Positions 20,705 to 30,517 of a stretch of 64,000 nucleotides of DNA are shown piece after piece. The notes under the pieces are model-generated. The model was not told the origin of the DNA, ran no database searches, and saw only the letters and a program-made list of their open reading frames with translations. The DNA is taken from the NCBI RefSeq assembly GCF_008124605.1, contig NZ_VRYN01000002.1, positions 62,001 through 126,000 of the forward strand, given 5' to 3'. The stretch is from Halobacterium salinarum DSM 3754 (GTDB lineage: Archaea; Halobacteriota; Halobacteria; Halobacteriales; Halobacteriaceae). Numbering within the stretch: the stretch's first letter is position 1; every line of letters begins with the position of its first letter. Both the position numbers and the translations under genes were made by a program.

Positions 20705-21613
20705 TCACGCCCGGGTGGTGTCGACGACCGACAGGCTGCCGTCGAGGGTGACGGTCAGCGATTCGTCGTCGAGGCGGATGGTGACCGTGGCGCGGTCGCG
20801 GTCAGGGTCGTACGCGGTGGTGTCGTCGGTCACACACCAGCCAAGCGTCCAGTGTGGCGTGCTCGTCACGTCGATCCCGTGGTCGGCGTGGAACGCGACC
20901 ACCGTGGCGTCGTCAAGCAGCGACAGCCCGACCGGGGAAGACAGCGTGTGCTGGCACTGCTGGCAGGTGTGGTCGACGCGCACGTCCAGGTCGAGGCGGG
21001 AGTCGTCGTCGGGGGTCAGGGTGGTCGTCATGCGGCCCCCGCATTCGGGACAGACGCCGTCGGCGGCCAGGCAGTGGAGGTGGCGGATGCGCTGATCGAA
21101 GGCCGCCGCGACCTCGGCGTCCGAGCGGTTGCGGAGGCCCCCCGGCGGGAACGCGTACCGGGCGTACGTGGTGGTGCACGCCGCACACTCGACGCTGAGG
21201 CGTTCGTCGGCGTACTGGCCGACGAGTGTCTCCCCGCACGCAAAGCAGGTGCCCGTGATCGGCACCGAAAGGGACACGCGGTCGGTGAACGTGCCCGCGA
21301 GGATCGCGCGCACGACCTTCTCGCCGGCGTACTGGAACTCGTAGCCGTCGTCGGTCGACCGCACGAAGTGGTCGGTGAGCTTCGAGAGGTGGTAGTTGAA
21401 CTGCGCGGAGTCGCGCATCCCGACGCGCTTGCGCAGCGCCGAGAACGACACCGGGCGCTCGGGGGCGCGCCACAGCGCCTGCAGGATGTCGATGCGGGTT
21501 TCGTTCCCGAGAAGCGCGAACGCATCAGCGGCGGCCAGTCCGTCGTCGTCTTGGGTCGCCGACGAGGCGGACTGTGGGGTGTCCGGATCGGGCGACTGCT
21601 CGGAGCCACTCAT
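20705..21613 (-). CDS. ArsR-like HTH regulator with zinc-ribbon C-terminal domain
   Basis: 302 residues. An acidic N-terminal tail is followed by a winged HTH (ADAFALLGNETRIDILQALW, then FSALRKRVGMRDSAQFNYHLSKL). The C-terminal part carries Cys pairs CFAC/CAAC, CPEC and CQQC, giving two zinc ribbons, and ends in a beta-rich segment. Haloarchaea have many such HTH plus zinc-ribbon regulators (DUF7351-like, from memory). Target genes are unknown; the small membrane gene upstream on the same strand is a candidate. Confidence 0.88.
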   Translation of the reverse strand: MSGSEQSPDPDTPQSASSATQDDDGLAAADAFALLGNETRIDILQALWRAPERPVSFSALRKRVGMRDSAQFNYHLSKLTDHFVRSTDDGYEFQYAGEKVVRAILAGTFTDRVSLSVPITGTCFACGETLVGQYADERLSVECAACTTTYARYAFPPGGLRNRSDAEVAAAFDQRIRHLHCLAADGVCPECGGRMTTTLTPDDDSRLDLDVRVDHTCQQCQHTLSSPVGLSLLDDATVVAFHADHGIDVTSTPHWTLGWCVTDDTTAYDPDRDRATVTIRLDDESLTVTLDGSLSVVDTTRA

Positions 21614-21662
21614 GGGCGTGCTTGGGCGACCACGCTCATAACCGTTCCCGGTGGACGGCGTA

Positions 21663-21923
21663 CTAGGTGGCGTCCCGGACGACGAGCGCCACCCCGACGA
21701 TCGCGGCGGCGACGTACGCCGGGTGCGCCGTCGGATACGTGGCCAGCGCCGACGCCGCGGCGACGTACTGGCCGCCGCCGAGCGCGGTGCTGAACGTCCT
21801 CCCGGGACCGGGCGTGACCGTCCACCACCAGACGTGCGCGATCGCCGCCACGACGAACAGCACGCCGACCAGCGACAGCGGTCGTCTGGCGACGACATCC
21901 CCTGGGCCTCCCCTGCGTCTCAT
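21663..21923 (-). CDS. Small hypothetical membrane protein
   Basis: 86 residues from ATG 21923. A positively charged N-terminus (MRRRGGPG) precedes hydrophobic segments near residues 18-35, 45-60 and 65-83. An in-frame ATG at 21941 would add six residues. It is upstream of the zinc-ribbon HTH gene on the same strand, with 49 bp between them. No family recognised. Confidence 0.7.
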   Translation of the reverse strand: MRRRGGPGDVVARRPLSLVGVLFVVAAIAHVWWWTVTPGPGRTFSTALGGGQYVAAASALATYPTAHPAYVAAAIVGVALVVRDAT

Positions 21924-22009
21924 CGGCCGAACGTTGGCCAACCACCCGGAAAAGTGTAGCCACTCGCCGCCCCACCGGGATTGAAGGGCGGGCGCGACGA
22001 CTGCCAGCT

Positions 22010-23119
22010 ATGCCCGACTTCGAATCGCGGACGCGGGACTGCCAGCGAACCATCCGGGACGCCGGCGCGGCCGGCGCGGTGTTGTTCCCGAGCCCGAACC
22101 TCTACTACCTCAGCGGCTTCGACGAGACGCCCTCCGAGCGCCTGCTGGTGTTGGTCGTTCCGGCCGACGGCGAGCCGGCGTTCGTCGCGCCGGCGCTGTA
22201 CGAAACGCAACTCGCCGCGGAAACCTGGGTCGATGACATCCGAACGTACACCGACAGCCAAGACCCCAGTGCGGTGGTGCGCGCCGTCGCCGCCGACCGC
22301 GGGCTGACCGACGGCCGGCTGCTCGTTGACCCCACGATGTGGGCGCAGTTCACGCAGTTGCTGCGGGACACGCTGCCGGACGCCACCTGGGGGTTGGCTG
22401 ACGCCGTGCTCGGGTCGCTGCGGGTGCGCAAAGACGACGCCGAGCTGGACGCGCTCCGGCGGGCGGGCGGGGCCGCCGACGCCGCGATGGCAGACGTGCG
22501 CGGGCTCGGCGCGGACGCCATCGGGATGACCGAGCACGAGCTCGCCGACTTCATCGCCGACCGGCTGGCCGCCCACGGCGGCACCGGCGTCTCGTTCGAT
22601 GTGATCGCCGGCAGCGGTCCCAACGGCGCGAAGCCACACCACACCCACGACGCCCGGGAGATCCAGCGGGGCGACCCGGTGGTGTGTGATTTCGGCACGG
22701 TCGTCGACCGCTACCCCAGCGACCAGACCCGGACGGTGGTGTTCGCGGGCGATCCACCGGCGGCGTTTCGGACGGTCCACGAGGTCGTGCGGGACGCCCA
22801 CCGGGCCGCCGTGGACGCGGTCGAACCCGGGGTGTCCGCGGGCGCGGTCGACGCCGCCGCGCGGCGCGTCATCGCGGACGCCGGCTACGGCGACGCGTTC
22901 GTGCATCGGACCGGCCACGGGGTCGGCCTCGACGTCCACGAGGCCCCGTTCATCGTCGCTGACAGCGACCGCAAACTCGATGTGGGGATGGTGTTCTCCA
23001 TCGAACCCGGCGTCTACCGCCCGGGGGAGTTCGGCGTCCGCATCGAGGACCTCGTGGTGGTCACCGCCGACGGCTGCGAGCCGCTCACGGACACCGCGCG
23101 CGGCTGGCGGGTCGACTGA
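22010..23119 (+). CDS. M24-family Xaa-Pro peptidase
   Basis: 369 residues. The N-terminal creatinase/prolidase-like domain (about 1-140) includes PNLYYLSGF. The pita-bread catalytic domain has the dimetal ligands expected for M24: the CDFGTVVDRYPSDQTRT pair of Asp, His in HRTGHGVGLDVHE, Glu in FSIEPGVY and Glu in GVRIEDLVVV. It cleaves Xaa-Pro bonds or imidodipeptides in the cytosol, fitting a peptide-consuming heterotroph. ATG 22010 follows a GC-rich leader with no clear TATA box. Confidence 0.94.
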   Translation: MPDFESRTRDCQRTIRDAGAAGAVLFPSPNLYYLSGFDETPSERLLVLVVPADGEPAFVAPALYETQLAAETWVDDIRTYTDSQDPSAVVRAVAADRGLTDGRLLVDPTMWAQFTQLLRDTLPDATWGLADAVLGSLRVRKDDAELDALRRAGGAADAAMADVRGLGADAIGMTEHELADFIADRLAAHGGTGVSFDVIAGSGPNGAKPHHTHDAREIQRGDPVVCDFGTVVDRYPSDQTRTVVFAGDPPAAFRTVHEVVRDAHRAAVDAVEPGVSAGAVDAAARRVIADAGYGDAFVHRTGHGVGLDVHEAPFIVADSDRKLDVGMVFSIEPGVYRPGEFGVRIEDLVVVTADGCEPLTDTARGWRVD

Positions 23120-23206
23120 GCCACGGGGGCTGGGTGGTCGGTCGCGGCGGCGCGGCGTTCCGGGATGCAGACGTTTTTCAGCGGGGCAAGCCGAGCACCT
23201 GTATCC

Positions 23207-24634
23207 ATGGTCCCGAATCCCTTCAGCTGGCTGCTCCGGGCAGTCGGCGTCGCGATCGCGCGCCTCGGGTTGATCTCCGAGTCGCGCGCACGGCGAACCG
23301 CCGAGTTGGCGTGGCCGCGAATCCTCACTGGCATCGGCAGGATGTCGAAGAGTGCGGCCGACGTCGCAATGGTGGGTGCCGCCCTGGGGTCGGCGGCCAT
23401 CACGGGCGTCGGCTACGCGGGACCGTTCTGGGGGGCGGCGTTCAGCATCGGCGGCGGGCTGGCAGCCGGCACCATCGCGTTGGTCTCCCAGCGGTTCAGC
23501 GCCGACGAGATCGCGGACGCCGGGCAAGCGCTGCGATCGAGTGCCGCGCTCACCGTGGCTGCGACGCTCCCGATCGCGGTGCTGTTCTACTCGCATCCGG
23601 CCGCGCTGATCGGGCTGTTGACCGACCGGCAGGCGGAGATCGCCTTCGGAGCGGACTACCTCCGCGTGGTCGCGTTCGGGGTGCCGTTTGCGGGCCTGAA
23701 CCTCATCGGGAGCCGCGCGCTCATCGGCGCTGACGACGCCTACACCGCGATGGTGCTGCGCGGCGGCGGCGCGCTCGCCAACATCGGCCTCAACGGCGTG
23801 TTCATCTTCGGCCTGGGGTGGGGTGTCGTGGGTGCCGGTCTGGGCACCGTGCTCAGCAACGTCGTGGTGACCACGGCGTTCGTCGTGGGGCTGTCGCGTG
23901 GCCGCCTGCCGGCCGTCGGCGCGTTCCCCATGACGGTCTCGGTGCGGGGCGCGTACTGGGTGCGCGATGACTGCTGGGACATCGTCACCATCGGGCTGCC
24001 CGTGGTGGGCCGGAACTCGGTGTGGACGCTGGCACGGTTCCCGCTGTTGGCGTTCATGAGCCTGTTCGGGCAGCCCGTCGCCGCCGCGTACATCATCGTG
24101 CGCCGCGTGTTCGGCATCATGAACACGCCCGGCTGGGGGTTCGGGCTCGCGGCGTCCAGCCTCGTCGGCCAGGAGCTCGGGCAGGGCAGGGAGTCCACGG
24201 CGGCCGCCTACGGCCGCGAGATCACGCTGTATTCCGTGGTGATGTACGTCATGTTCGCGGGCGTCGTCTGCGCGTTCGCCGGCCAGATCGTGGGTGTGTT
24301 CGTTGACTCCGCGAGCGACCCCAGCGTCCCGATCGCCGTGACGATGGTGTACGTTGCGGCGGCCGCGGTGGTCCCCCAGGGGATCGGCGCGACGGTTGCG
24401 GGCGCGCTCGACGCCACGGGCGACACCCGGTGGCCGTTCTACTCGCGGGCGGTGGGGATGCTCGGCGCGCTGCCGCTGGTGTATCTCGGCGCGACAACGC
24501 CGCTCGGGCTGTACGGCATCTACCTCTCGTTGTTCTCGGAGACGTGCGTGCCCGCGGTGGTCAACTACCTCCGGTTCCGGTCGGGCAAGTGGAAGGCGAT
24601 CAGCCGCGAGTACCGGCCGGACGCGGCGGACTGA
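23207..24634 (+). CDS. MATE-family exporter, second copy
   Basis: 475 residues with about 12 membrane helices. It begins MVPNPFSWLLRAVG, then WPRILTGIGRMSKSAADVAMVG, corresponding to the first MATE helix. Duplicate halves are visible, with SLVGQELGQGRESTAAAYGRE in the second. It differs clearly from the MATE at 18207-19691, so the two are not recent copies. No regulator is adjacent. It is convergent with the HAD gene, 4 bp apart. Substrate is unknown. Confidence 0.93.
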   Translation: MVPNPFSWLLRAVGVAIARLGLISESRARRTAELAWPRILTGIGRMSKSAADVAMVGAALGSAAITGVGYAGPFWGAAFSIGGGLAAGTIALVSQRFSADEIADAGQALRSSAALTVAATLPIAVLFYSHPAALIGLLTDRQAEIAFGADYLRVVAFGVPFAGLNLIGSRALIGADDAYTAMVLRGGGALANIGLNGVFIFGLGWGVVGAGLGTVLSNVVVTTAFVVGLSRGRLPAVGAFPMTVSVRGAYWVRDDCWDIVTIGLPVVGRNSVWTLARFPLLAFMSLFGQPVAAAYIIVRRVFGIMNTPGWGFGLAASSLVGQELGQGRESTAAAYGREITLYSVVMYVMFAGVVCAFAGQIVGVFVDSASDPSVPIAVTMVYVAAAAVVPQGIGATVAGALDATGDTRWPFYSRAVGMLGALPLVYLGATTPLGLYGIYLSLFSETCVPAVVNYLRFRSGKWKAISREYRPDAAD

Positions 24635-24638
24635 CCGC

Positions 24639-25436
24639 TCACGTGAGCGCCGGCAGCACGGTGTCGAGGTCCGACACCGAGTCGATGACGTGATCGGGCT
24701 CGACGTCGCTCGCCGCCAGCGCGGCGTCGTCCGTGACCCCGGACAGCACCAGGACGGTCGTCATGCCGGCGCGGTTCCCCATCTCGATGTCCGTCTCGAT
24801 GCGGTCGCCGACCATCACACACCGGGCCAGCGGGACGCCGAGCAGGTCCGTCGCGGCCTCGACGGCGACCGGCGACGGCTTCCCCAACACCCGGTCGAGG
24901 GACCGCCCGGTAGCCCCCTCGATGGCACCGACCATCGACGCGCAGTCCGGAACCTCGCCGCCGGCGACGGGACACGTCCGGTCGGGGTTCGTCGCCAGGA
25001 ACGGCGTCCCCTCGTCGACCGCGTTGAACGCGTCGGTGAGGGTGTCGTAATCGAAGTCGTGGTCCATCGACACCAGCAGAACGTCGGCGCGACCGGGGTC
25101 TGTGGTGGTGGCGACGCCATGGGCGGCGAGCTCCTCGAACAGCGGCGGCTCGCCGACGACGAACACCGACTCCCCGGGGTGGGCGCGCGCCAGGTAGGAC
25201 GCCGCGATGGACGCGGCGTTGAGGATCGCGGACTCGTCGGCCGGCACCCCGAGCCCGTCGAGTTTCGACGCGAACGCGTCGCGGCGCTCGATCGCCTTGT
25301 TCGAGAGGAACCCCACGCCGACCCCGGCGGCCCGCAGCCCGTCGACCGCCGCCGCGGCCCCCGGCACCAGGGCGTCGCCCACGTAGATCGTTCCGTCGAG
25401 ATCGAACAGAACGCCGTCAGCGGCTTCGTCTGACAC
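24639..25436 (-). CDS. HAD-superfamily hydrolase, class IIA (NagD/p-nitrophenyl phosphatase-like)
   Basis: 265 residues from GTG 25436. Motif I is FDLDGTIYVGD, motif II lies in GFLSNK, the Lys motif is GKPSPVAVE, and motif IV is MVGDRIETDIEMGNRAGM. The class IIA cap sits between motifs II and III. The GTG was chosen because upstream sequence (residues rich in Pro/Arg) is not family-like. It dephosphorylates small metabolites; the substrate is unknown. It is divergent from a second, class IIB HAD phosphatase. Confidence 0.91.
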   Translation of the reverse strand: MSDEAADGVLFDLDGTIYVGDALVPGAAAAVDGLRAAGVGVGFLSNKAIERRDAFASKLDGLGVPADESAILNAASIAASYLARAHPGESVFVVGEPPLFEELAAHGVATTTDPGRADVLLVSMDHDFDYDTLTDAFNAVDEGTPFLATNPDRTCPVAGGEVPDCASMVGAIEGATGRSLDRVLGKPSPVAVEAATDLLGVPLARCVMVGDRIETDIEMGNRAGMTTVLVLSGVTDDAALAASDVEPDHVIDSVSDLDTVLPALT

Positions 25437-25532
25437 GCCTGCTACTCGGGGCGGTGGCGCAAAAAGGGCTGCTCCGGCTCCCGACCGGTGGGAAGGACAC
25501 GGCATTTACGCGCGCCGTCCCTGACGGCCGGT

Positions 25533-26210
25533 ATGGACACCGCCGACCCGCCGCTTGCGGTCGACATCGATGGCACGCTGAGTCGCGCCGATCGCTCCAT
25601 CGACGGCCGCGTGCTGGACGTGCTTCGTGGGTGGGATGGACCGGTCGTCGTCGCGACGGGCAAGGCACTGCCGTACGCGGTCGCGCTCTGCCAGTTCGCG
25701 GGCATCGCCGAGCGCGTGATCGCGGAGAACGGCGGCGTCGCGTACGTCGGCGACGAGCTGCTGCAGTTCGGTGACAGCCGGGCGGTCGAACAGGTCGCGG
25801 CGGCGTTCGAGGACGCCGGCCACGACATCGGCTGGGGGGACGCGGATCTCACGAACCGGTGGCGGGAGACCGAGCTCGCCGTGAGCCGCGAGCAACCCCT
25901 GGACGTGCTGTCGGCGTTGGCCGCCGATCACGGCCTCCACGTCGTCGACACCGGGTTCGCGTACCACGTCAAACCCGAGTCGATGAGCAAGGGCAACGCG
26001 TTACCCGCGGTCGCGGCCCGCCTCGGCGTCACAGCCGGCGACTTCGTGGCCGTCGGTGACTCCGCGAACGACGTCGAGCTGTTCGAAGCCGTGGGGGAGT
26101 CGTACGCCGTCGGGAACGCCGACGACCACGCGAAAGGCGCGGCCGAGACAGTGCTGTCCGAGACGCACGGCGACGGCTTCCTGGCGGCCGTCGACCGGAT
26201 CCGCTCGTAG
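25533..26210 (+). CDS. pgp: Phosphoglycolate phosphatase-like HAD hydrolase (class IIB)
   Basis: 225 residues. Motif I is AVDIDGTLSRADRSID, motif II is VVATGKALPYA, the cap is in between, and motifs III/IV are SMSKGNALPAVAARLGV and VAVGDSANDVELFEAVG. This matches archaeal phosphoglycolate phosphatase (TA0175-type), which removes phosphate from 2-phosphoglycolate produced by DNA repair or side reactions. Sugar-phosphate specificity is also possible in this class. Confidence 0.9.
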   Translation: MDTADPPLAVDIDGTLSRADRSIDGRVLDVLRGWDGPVVVATGKALPYAVALCQFAGIAERVIAENGGVAYVGDELLQFGDSRAVEQVAAAFEDAGHDIGWGDADLTNRWRETELAVSREQPLDVLSALAADHGLHVVDTGFAYHVKPESMSKGNALPAVAARLGVTAGDFVAVGDSANDVELFEAVGESYAVGNADDHAKGAAETVLSETHGDGFLAAVDRIRS

Positions 26211-26222
26211 CGGCGACGCCGG

Positions 26223-26549
26223 TCAGGAGAACAGCGACCGCAGCCAGTCCATGATGCCGTCGGTCTGGGTGCGCTCGCGCTCGAACTCGTCGTAGAGCGC
26301 GTCGAGGAACGCGCGACGCGTGTCGAACTCGCTGCGATCGGTCGCCTCGACGGCGGCCGAGAGTGCGATCCGGTGGCCCGTGGGTCCGACCTTGATCTCG
26401 GGGTCGCCGAGCGCCGCAACGACGGCGTCACCGGTCGCTGGGAAGGACACGTCGGCGTCCCGGAGGTGTTCGTCGACGGTCGCGATGCCGAACACAGCCG
26501 AGTCGGCGCCTGTCGTGTCGTCGTCTCCCGTCGGAGAACGCGCAGCCAT
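26223..26549 (-). CDS. Hypothetical haloarchaeal protein
   Basis: 108 residues, soluble and acidic. Visible blocks are FGIATVDEHLRDADVSFPATGDAVVAALGDPEIKVGP and the helical C-terminus RRAFLDALYDEFERERTQTDGIMDWLRSLFS. No family or catalytic motif recognised. A GGTTTTTG element about 27 bases upstream (26571-26579, minus strand) supports ATG 26549 and a leaderless mRNA. Confidence 0.75.
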   Translation of the reverse strand: MAARSPTGDDDTTGADSAVFGIATVDEHLRDADVSFPATGDAVVAALGDPEIKVGPTGHRIALSAAVEATDRSEFDTRRAFLDALYDEFERERTQTDGIMDWLRSLFS

Positions 26550-26642
26550 ACACACGTGTTGTGGTGTGCTCAGCAAAAACCCATGGGTCCCCCCATTGAG
26601 GGCCACATTTAGGCGTCTGGAAGCCCTGAGTCACGAATCCTG

Positions 26643-28271
26643 ATGAGCGACGCGCCAGTCGGGGATCGCCACTCGGAGCACGAACGCCGGCTGGTACGGG
26701 AGTTTGCGGCGCTGCTGTACCGCCCGCAGTCGTGGTACGCGGGCGTTGTCGGCCCCGACGGCCGGATCGAGTACGCCAACGAGGCCGCGCGGGACGTGAT
26801 CGACGCGAACGCACGCGACCTCGTCGGGACGTTCTTCTGGCAGGCCCCGTGGTTCACTCACGACCAGGACGTGCAGGCGGCGGTCCGCGAGCAGGTCGCG
26901 GCGGCCGTCCAAGGGGAGGCAAGCCAGTTCACCGCGACCCACCGCACGAGCGGCGGTGGGACGGCCACGGTCGAGTTGGAGTTGCAGCCGATGCCGGCAC
27001 CCGCCGTGGACGGCATCGACGACCATGACCACGCGTTTGCGGTCGTGGTCGTCGGTCGGCGGGCGGCCAGCGAGTCGACGGCGGCCGACGTCGAGTCGGC
27101 GCTCGACGCGGTGCAGGCACTGTACGCCGCCACCGACACCGACGACCAGGTGCCGTTCGACGACCGCGTTCGCACGGCGCTTGCGGTCGGCGCCGACTAC
27201 CTCGGGTTCGAGGAGGGGTTCTACACGAAGATCGACGCCGGGACGCAGTTCGTTCGCGTCTCCGTCGGCGACCACCCGCTGTTACAGCCCGGCGAGCAGA
27301 CCGCGCTGGCGGACACGTACTGTCGGGAGACGATCGCCGACGACGCGCCGACGGTGGTGCGGGACGCCGGTGCGTCGGCGTTCGCCGACGACACCGCCTA
27401 CGACGTGTTCGGCCTGGAGTGTTACATCGGCGCGGAGATCCGTCGGGACGGCACCACGCACGGGACGGTGTGTTTCGCCGACCGGGACGCCCATCCGGAG
27501 CCGATCACGGCGGCCGACGAGGCGTTCGTTGGGGTGCTTGCGGACTGGCTGGAGCGCGAGCTCAGACACCGCCGCGAGCGCGACCAGCTCACCCAGCAGG
27601 CCGACCGGCTGGGGGAGTTCGCGGGCGTCGTCAGCCACGACCTCCGCAGCCCGCTGAACGCGGCCAGCGGGCACCTCGATCTGGCTGCCGAGCACCTCGA
27701 CGCCGGAGACACTGACGGCCGCGCGAGCGACGCCATCGAGAACGCGCACGCCGCCATCGACCGCATGACCGATCTCGTGGCGGGCGTCCACGAGTTGGCG
27801 GCGCAGGGCGACGTTGTCGGTGATCCTGCGGCGGTGTCGGTGGCGTCGGTGGCCGCCGACGCGGCGGCAACCGCGCTTCCGGACGCGGCGACCCTGACCG
27901 TCGACATCGGTGCCGACGTGCGGCTGGCGGCCGATCCGGAACGCCTCCGCACGGTGTTCGAGAACCTGTTCCGGAACGCCGCCGAGCACGGCGGCGAGAC
28001 CGTCTCGGTGTCGGTTCGGCGCGTCGATCCACACCCCGATGCGGGCGGGGCTGGGTTCGTGGTGTCCGACGACGGCCCGGGCTTCGGCGATCTCGATCCG
28101 GAGGCCGCCTTCGAGCCGGGGCTGTCGACGCGCGCCGGCGGGAGTGGCTACGGGCTGCGCATCGTTCGCGCCGTCGTGAACGCCCACGGGTGGACGGTGA
28201 CGGCCGCCGACGCTCCCGATGGCGGTGCCCGATTCGAGATCCGGGGCGTGGAGTTCACGCCGGACTGCTAG
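26643..28271 (+). CDS. Sensor histidine kinase, PAS-GAF-HisKA-HATPase
   Basis: 542 residues, no membrane helices. PAS (about 20-140, [24 protein letters not shown]), GAF (about 150-300, including [19 protein letters not shown]), HisKA phospho-acceptor in [15 protein letters not shown] near residue 330, then HATPase ([29 protein letters not shown]). It is an orphan kinase with no response regulator adjacent. A TATA-like CATTTAGGC (26606-26614) lies about 30 bases before the ATG. It overlaps the stop of thiC by 4 bp tail to tail. Confidence 0.94.
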   Translation: MSDAPVGDRHSEHERRLVREFAALLYRPQSWYAGVVGPDGRIEYANEAARDVIDANARDLVGTFFWQAPWFTHDQDVQAAVREQVAAAVQGEASQFTATHRTSGGGTATVELELQPMPAPAVDGIDDHDHAFAVVVVGRRAASESTAADVESALDAVQALYAATDTDDQVPFDDRVRTALAVGADYLGFEEGFYTKIDAGTQFVRVSVGDHPLLQPGEQTALADTYCRETIADDAPTVVRDAGASAFADDTAYDVFGLECYIGAEIRRDGTTHGTVCFADRDAHPEPITAADEAFVGVLADWLERELRHRRERDQLTQQADRLGEFAGVVSHDLRSPLNAASGHLDLAAEHLDAGDTDGRASDAIENAHAAIDRMTDLVAGVHELAAQGDVVGDPAAVSVASVAADAAATALPDAATLTVDIGADVRLAADPERLRTVFENLFRNAAEHGGETVSVSVRRVDPHPDAGGAGFVVSDDGPGFGDLDPEAAFEPGLSTRAGGSGYGLRIVRAVVNAHGWTVTAADAPDGGARFEIRGVEFTPDC

Positions 28272-29698
28272 TCGTCGTCATCGTCGCCCGGGCTGGGCGC
28301 CTGTTCGGCGGCGGGCGCGTCGTGGGTGCCGGTGGGCGGCCGGTTCACTTCCGCGGCCGCCGACTCGCTGAGGTCCGTCTCAGTGGTGAGTTCGGTCATG
28401 TCGTCGGCGTCGTCGCCGGCGTCGCGGGCGTCCTGGTCGATGCGCATCGAGCAGAAGTCCACGCCACACATCGAACAGAAGCGGGCGTCCTTGTAGTTGT
28501 CACCGGGCAGCGTCTGGTCGTGGAACGCCTGTGCGCGCTCGGGGTCGAGCGCGAGGTCGAACTGGCGGTTCCAGTCGAAGTTGTAGCGCGCCTCCGAGAG
28601 CGCGTCGTCCCAGTCGCGGGCACCGGGTTTGCCGGCGGCGACGTCGCCCGCGTGGGCGGCGATCCGGTAGGCGGCCATGCCGTCGCGGACGTCCTCGGCG
28701 TCGGGGAGTCCGAGGTGCTCTTTGGGCGTGACGTAGCAGAGCATCGCGGCGCCGGCGCGCGCGGCCTCGGTCGCACCGATGGCGCTGGTGATGTGGTCGT
28801 AGCCGGGGGCGATGTCGGTCACCAGCGGGCCCAGCACGTAGAACGGGGCGCCGTCGCAGACCTCCTGTTGGCGGTCGACGTTGGCGCGGATCTGGTCCAT
28901 GGGGACGTGGCCGGGGCCTTCGACCATCGCTTGGACGCCGTGGTCCCAGGCGCGCCGGGTGAGCTCTCCGAGGGTGTCGAGTTCGGCGAACTGGGCGTCG
29001 TCGCTGGCGTCCGCGACCGACCCCGGGCGTAGGCCGTCGCCCAGCGAGATGGTGACGTCGTGGGCCTGCAGGATCTCACAGAGCTCGTCGTAGTGGGTGT
29101 ACAGTGGGTTCTGTTCGCCGTGTTCGGTCATCCACTGCGAGAGGATCGACCCGCCCCGGGAGACGATGCCGGTGGTGCGGTCGTCGGTGAGCGGGAGGTG
29201 TTCGGCCAGAACGCCGGCGTGCAGGGTCATGTAGTCGACGCCCTGCTTGGCCTGCTTCTCGACGACGTCGATGAGGAGGTCGGGCGTGATGTCGGTGACG
29301 TCCTCGACACGGGTCACCGCCTCGTAGATGGGCACCGTCCCCACGGGAACCGGCGAGTTGTCGATGTTCGCCGTGCGGATGCCGTCGAGGTTCTCCCCCG
29401 TCGAGAGGTCCATGACGGTGTCGGCGCCGTAGTGGACTGCGGTGTGGAGCTTTTCGAGCTCGTCGTCGATGTCGCCGGTGGTGTCGCTGTTCCCGATGTT
29501 CGCGTTGACCTTGGTGGCGAAGTCGCGACCGATGATCATCGGGTCGAGGGCGTCGTGGTGGTGGTTGGCTGGGATGACGGCGTGGCCGTCGGCGACCGCC
29601 TCGCGGACGACTTCGGGATCGCGGCCTTCACGGTCTGCGACGCGGCGCATCGCGTCTGTGACGGTTCCGTCGCGGGCGTGTTGGAGCTGTGTTGACAT
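28268..29698 (-). CDS. thiC: Phosphomethylpyrimidine synthase ThiC
   Basis: 476 residues. It is a radical SAM enzyme that turns aminoimidazole ribotide into HMP-phosphate for thiamine. The archaeal/bacterial core is complete: [49 protein letters not shown] and the C-terminal cluster motif [12 protein letters not shown] (about 406-417). An acidic low-complexity tail follows. ATG 29698 is supported by a TATA box 27 bases upstream, with a dyad between the box and the ATG. Confidence 0.97.
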   Translation of the reverse strand: MSTQLQHARDGTVTDAMRRVADREGRDPEVVREAVADGHAVIPANHHHDALDPMIIGRDFATKVNANIGNSDTTGDIDDELEKLHTAVHYGADTVMDLSTGENLDGIRTANIDNSPVPVGTVPIYEAVTRVEDVTDITPDLLIDVVEKQAKQGVDYMTLHAGVLAEHLPLTDDRTTGIVSRGGSILSQWMTEHGEQNPLYTHYDELCEILQAHDVTISLGDGLRPGSVADASDDAQFAELDTLGELTRRAWDHGVQAMVEGPGHVPMDQIRANVDRQQEVCDGAPFYVLGPLVTDIAPGYDHITSAIGATEAARAGAAMLCYVTPKEHLGLPDAEDVRDGMAAYRIAAHAGDVAAGKPGARDWDDALSEARYNFDWNRQFDLALDPERAQAFHDQTLPGDNYKDARFCSMCGVDFCSMRIDQDARDAGDDADDMTELTTETDLSESAAAEVNRPPTGTHDAPAAEQAPSPGDDDDD

Positions 29699-29707
29699 CA
29701 ATTACTT

Positions 29708-29719
29708 AGTGATACCACT
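29708..29719. promoter_or_regulatory. Dyad between the thiC TATA box and start codon
   Basis: AGTGATACCACT is palindromic in 10 of 12 positions and lies between the TATA box and the ATG, where a bound protein would block transcription. I see no room for a TPP riboswitch in the roughly 10-base leader. Haloarchaeal thiC is reported to be controlled by the DNA-binding protein ThiR, so this is a candidate site (inference). Confidence 0.4.
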
Positions 29720-29720
29720 A

Positions 29721-29730
29721 GATAATAAAA
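29721..29730 (-). promoter_or_regulatory. TATA box of thiC
   Basis: Reads TTTTATTATC on the minus strand, centred 27 bases before ATG 29698. It is one of the strongest TATA matches in the window. Confidence 0.6.
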
Positions 29731-29775
29731 TCACGTGGTCGACGCGAGTCACCGGGAACACACCACCCGGCTGTG

Positions 29776-30471
29776 TCACCCATCGGTGGGCTCCGAAGGC
29801 GGTTCCGTGTCGTCGGTGGCGGCGCTGACCGCGATCCCCTCCCCCAACGGCACCAGCGTCGTCTCGAACCCGGGGGCGTCCCGAACGCGCCGGACGTACG
29901 CCGCGACCCCCGCGGTTGCGTCGTCGGCCGCCCCGCCGCCGTCCCGGACCGCGTCGGTGACCGCCGGCGCGGTGACCGGGCCGGCCATGACGTTGTCGGC
30001 AACGATCAGTCCGCCCGGCGCGAGCACGTCCACGGCGTGCTCGAAGGCCGCCGGATACCGCGCCTTGTCGTGGTCGATGAACACGACATCGAACGGCCCC
30101 TCGTAGTCGGTGATCGTGTCGAGCGCGTCACCGGCCTCGAACACGGCGGTTGCGTCGGCGTCGGCCCGATCGAGGAACGACCGCGCGTCCGCCAGTCGGT
30201 CGCTGTCGTGGTCGGTGAGCACCAGTTCCCCGTCGGCCGGCAGCACCGGCAGCATCCACGCCGCCGAGTAGCCGAACCCGGACCCGAACTCGAAGACCCG
30301 TTCGGCGTCGCTGAGCGTCGCGAGCACCCGCAGAAACCGGCCGACGTCGGGGCCGACCGTCGGGAACGAGCGGTCCTCGCCGTGGGCGGCCATCTCCGCC
30401 AGCAGCGGCGACGGCTCGGCGTGGCCGGCGGTGAGCAGTGCAGTGATGTCGGTGTCGAGGAGTCGACCCAT
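29776..30471 (-). CDS. Class I SAM-dependent O-methyltransferase
   Basis: 231 residues. The methyltransferase fold shows motif I VFEFGSGFGYSAAWML (SAM-binding GxGxG-like), motif II DGELVLTDHDSDRL, then DVVFIDHDKARYPAAFE and GGLIVADNVM, as in caffeoyl-CoA/catechol O-methyltransferase-like and TrmR enzymes. The Asp-His-Asp and DN pairs could bind a divalent metal. The acceptor is unknown. ATG 30471 begins the MGRLLD segment; upstream in-frame sequence belongs to the neighbouring gene in another frame. Confidence 0.9.
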   Translation of the reverse strand: MGRLLDTDITALLTAGHAEPSPLLAEMAAHGEDRSFPTVGPDVGRFLRVLATLSDAERVFEFGSGFGYSAAWMLPVLPADGELVLTDHDSDRLADARSFLDRADADATAVFEAGDALDTITDYEGPFDVVFIDHDKARYPAAFEHAVDVLAPGGLIVADNVMAGPVTAPAVTDAVRDGGGAADDATAGVAAYVRRVRDAPGFETTLVPLGEGIAVSAATDDTEPPSEPTDG

Positions 30472-30517
30472 GCGGCATGGTGACGGCGGCCCGCCAGTTA
30501 GGCGTTGGTGGCGCGCG

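Noticed and set aside
24639-26210. The two neighbouring HAD genes as a recent duplication
   Set aside because: One has a class IIA cap and the other class IIB, with different motifs, so they are not recent paralogues.
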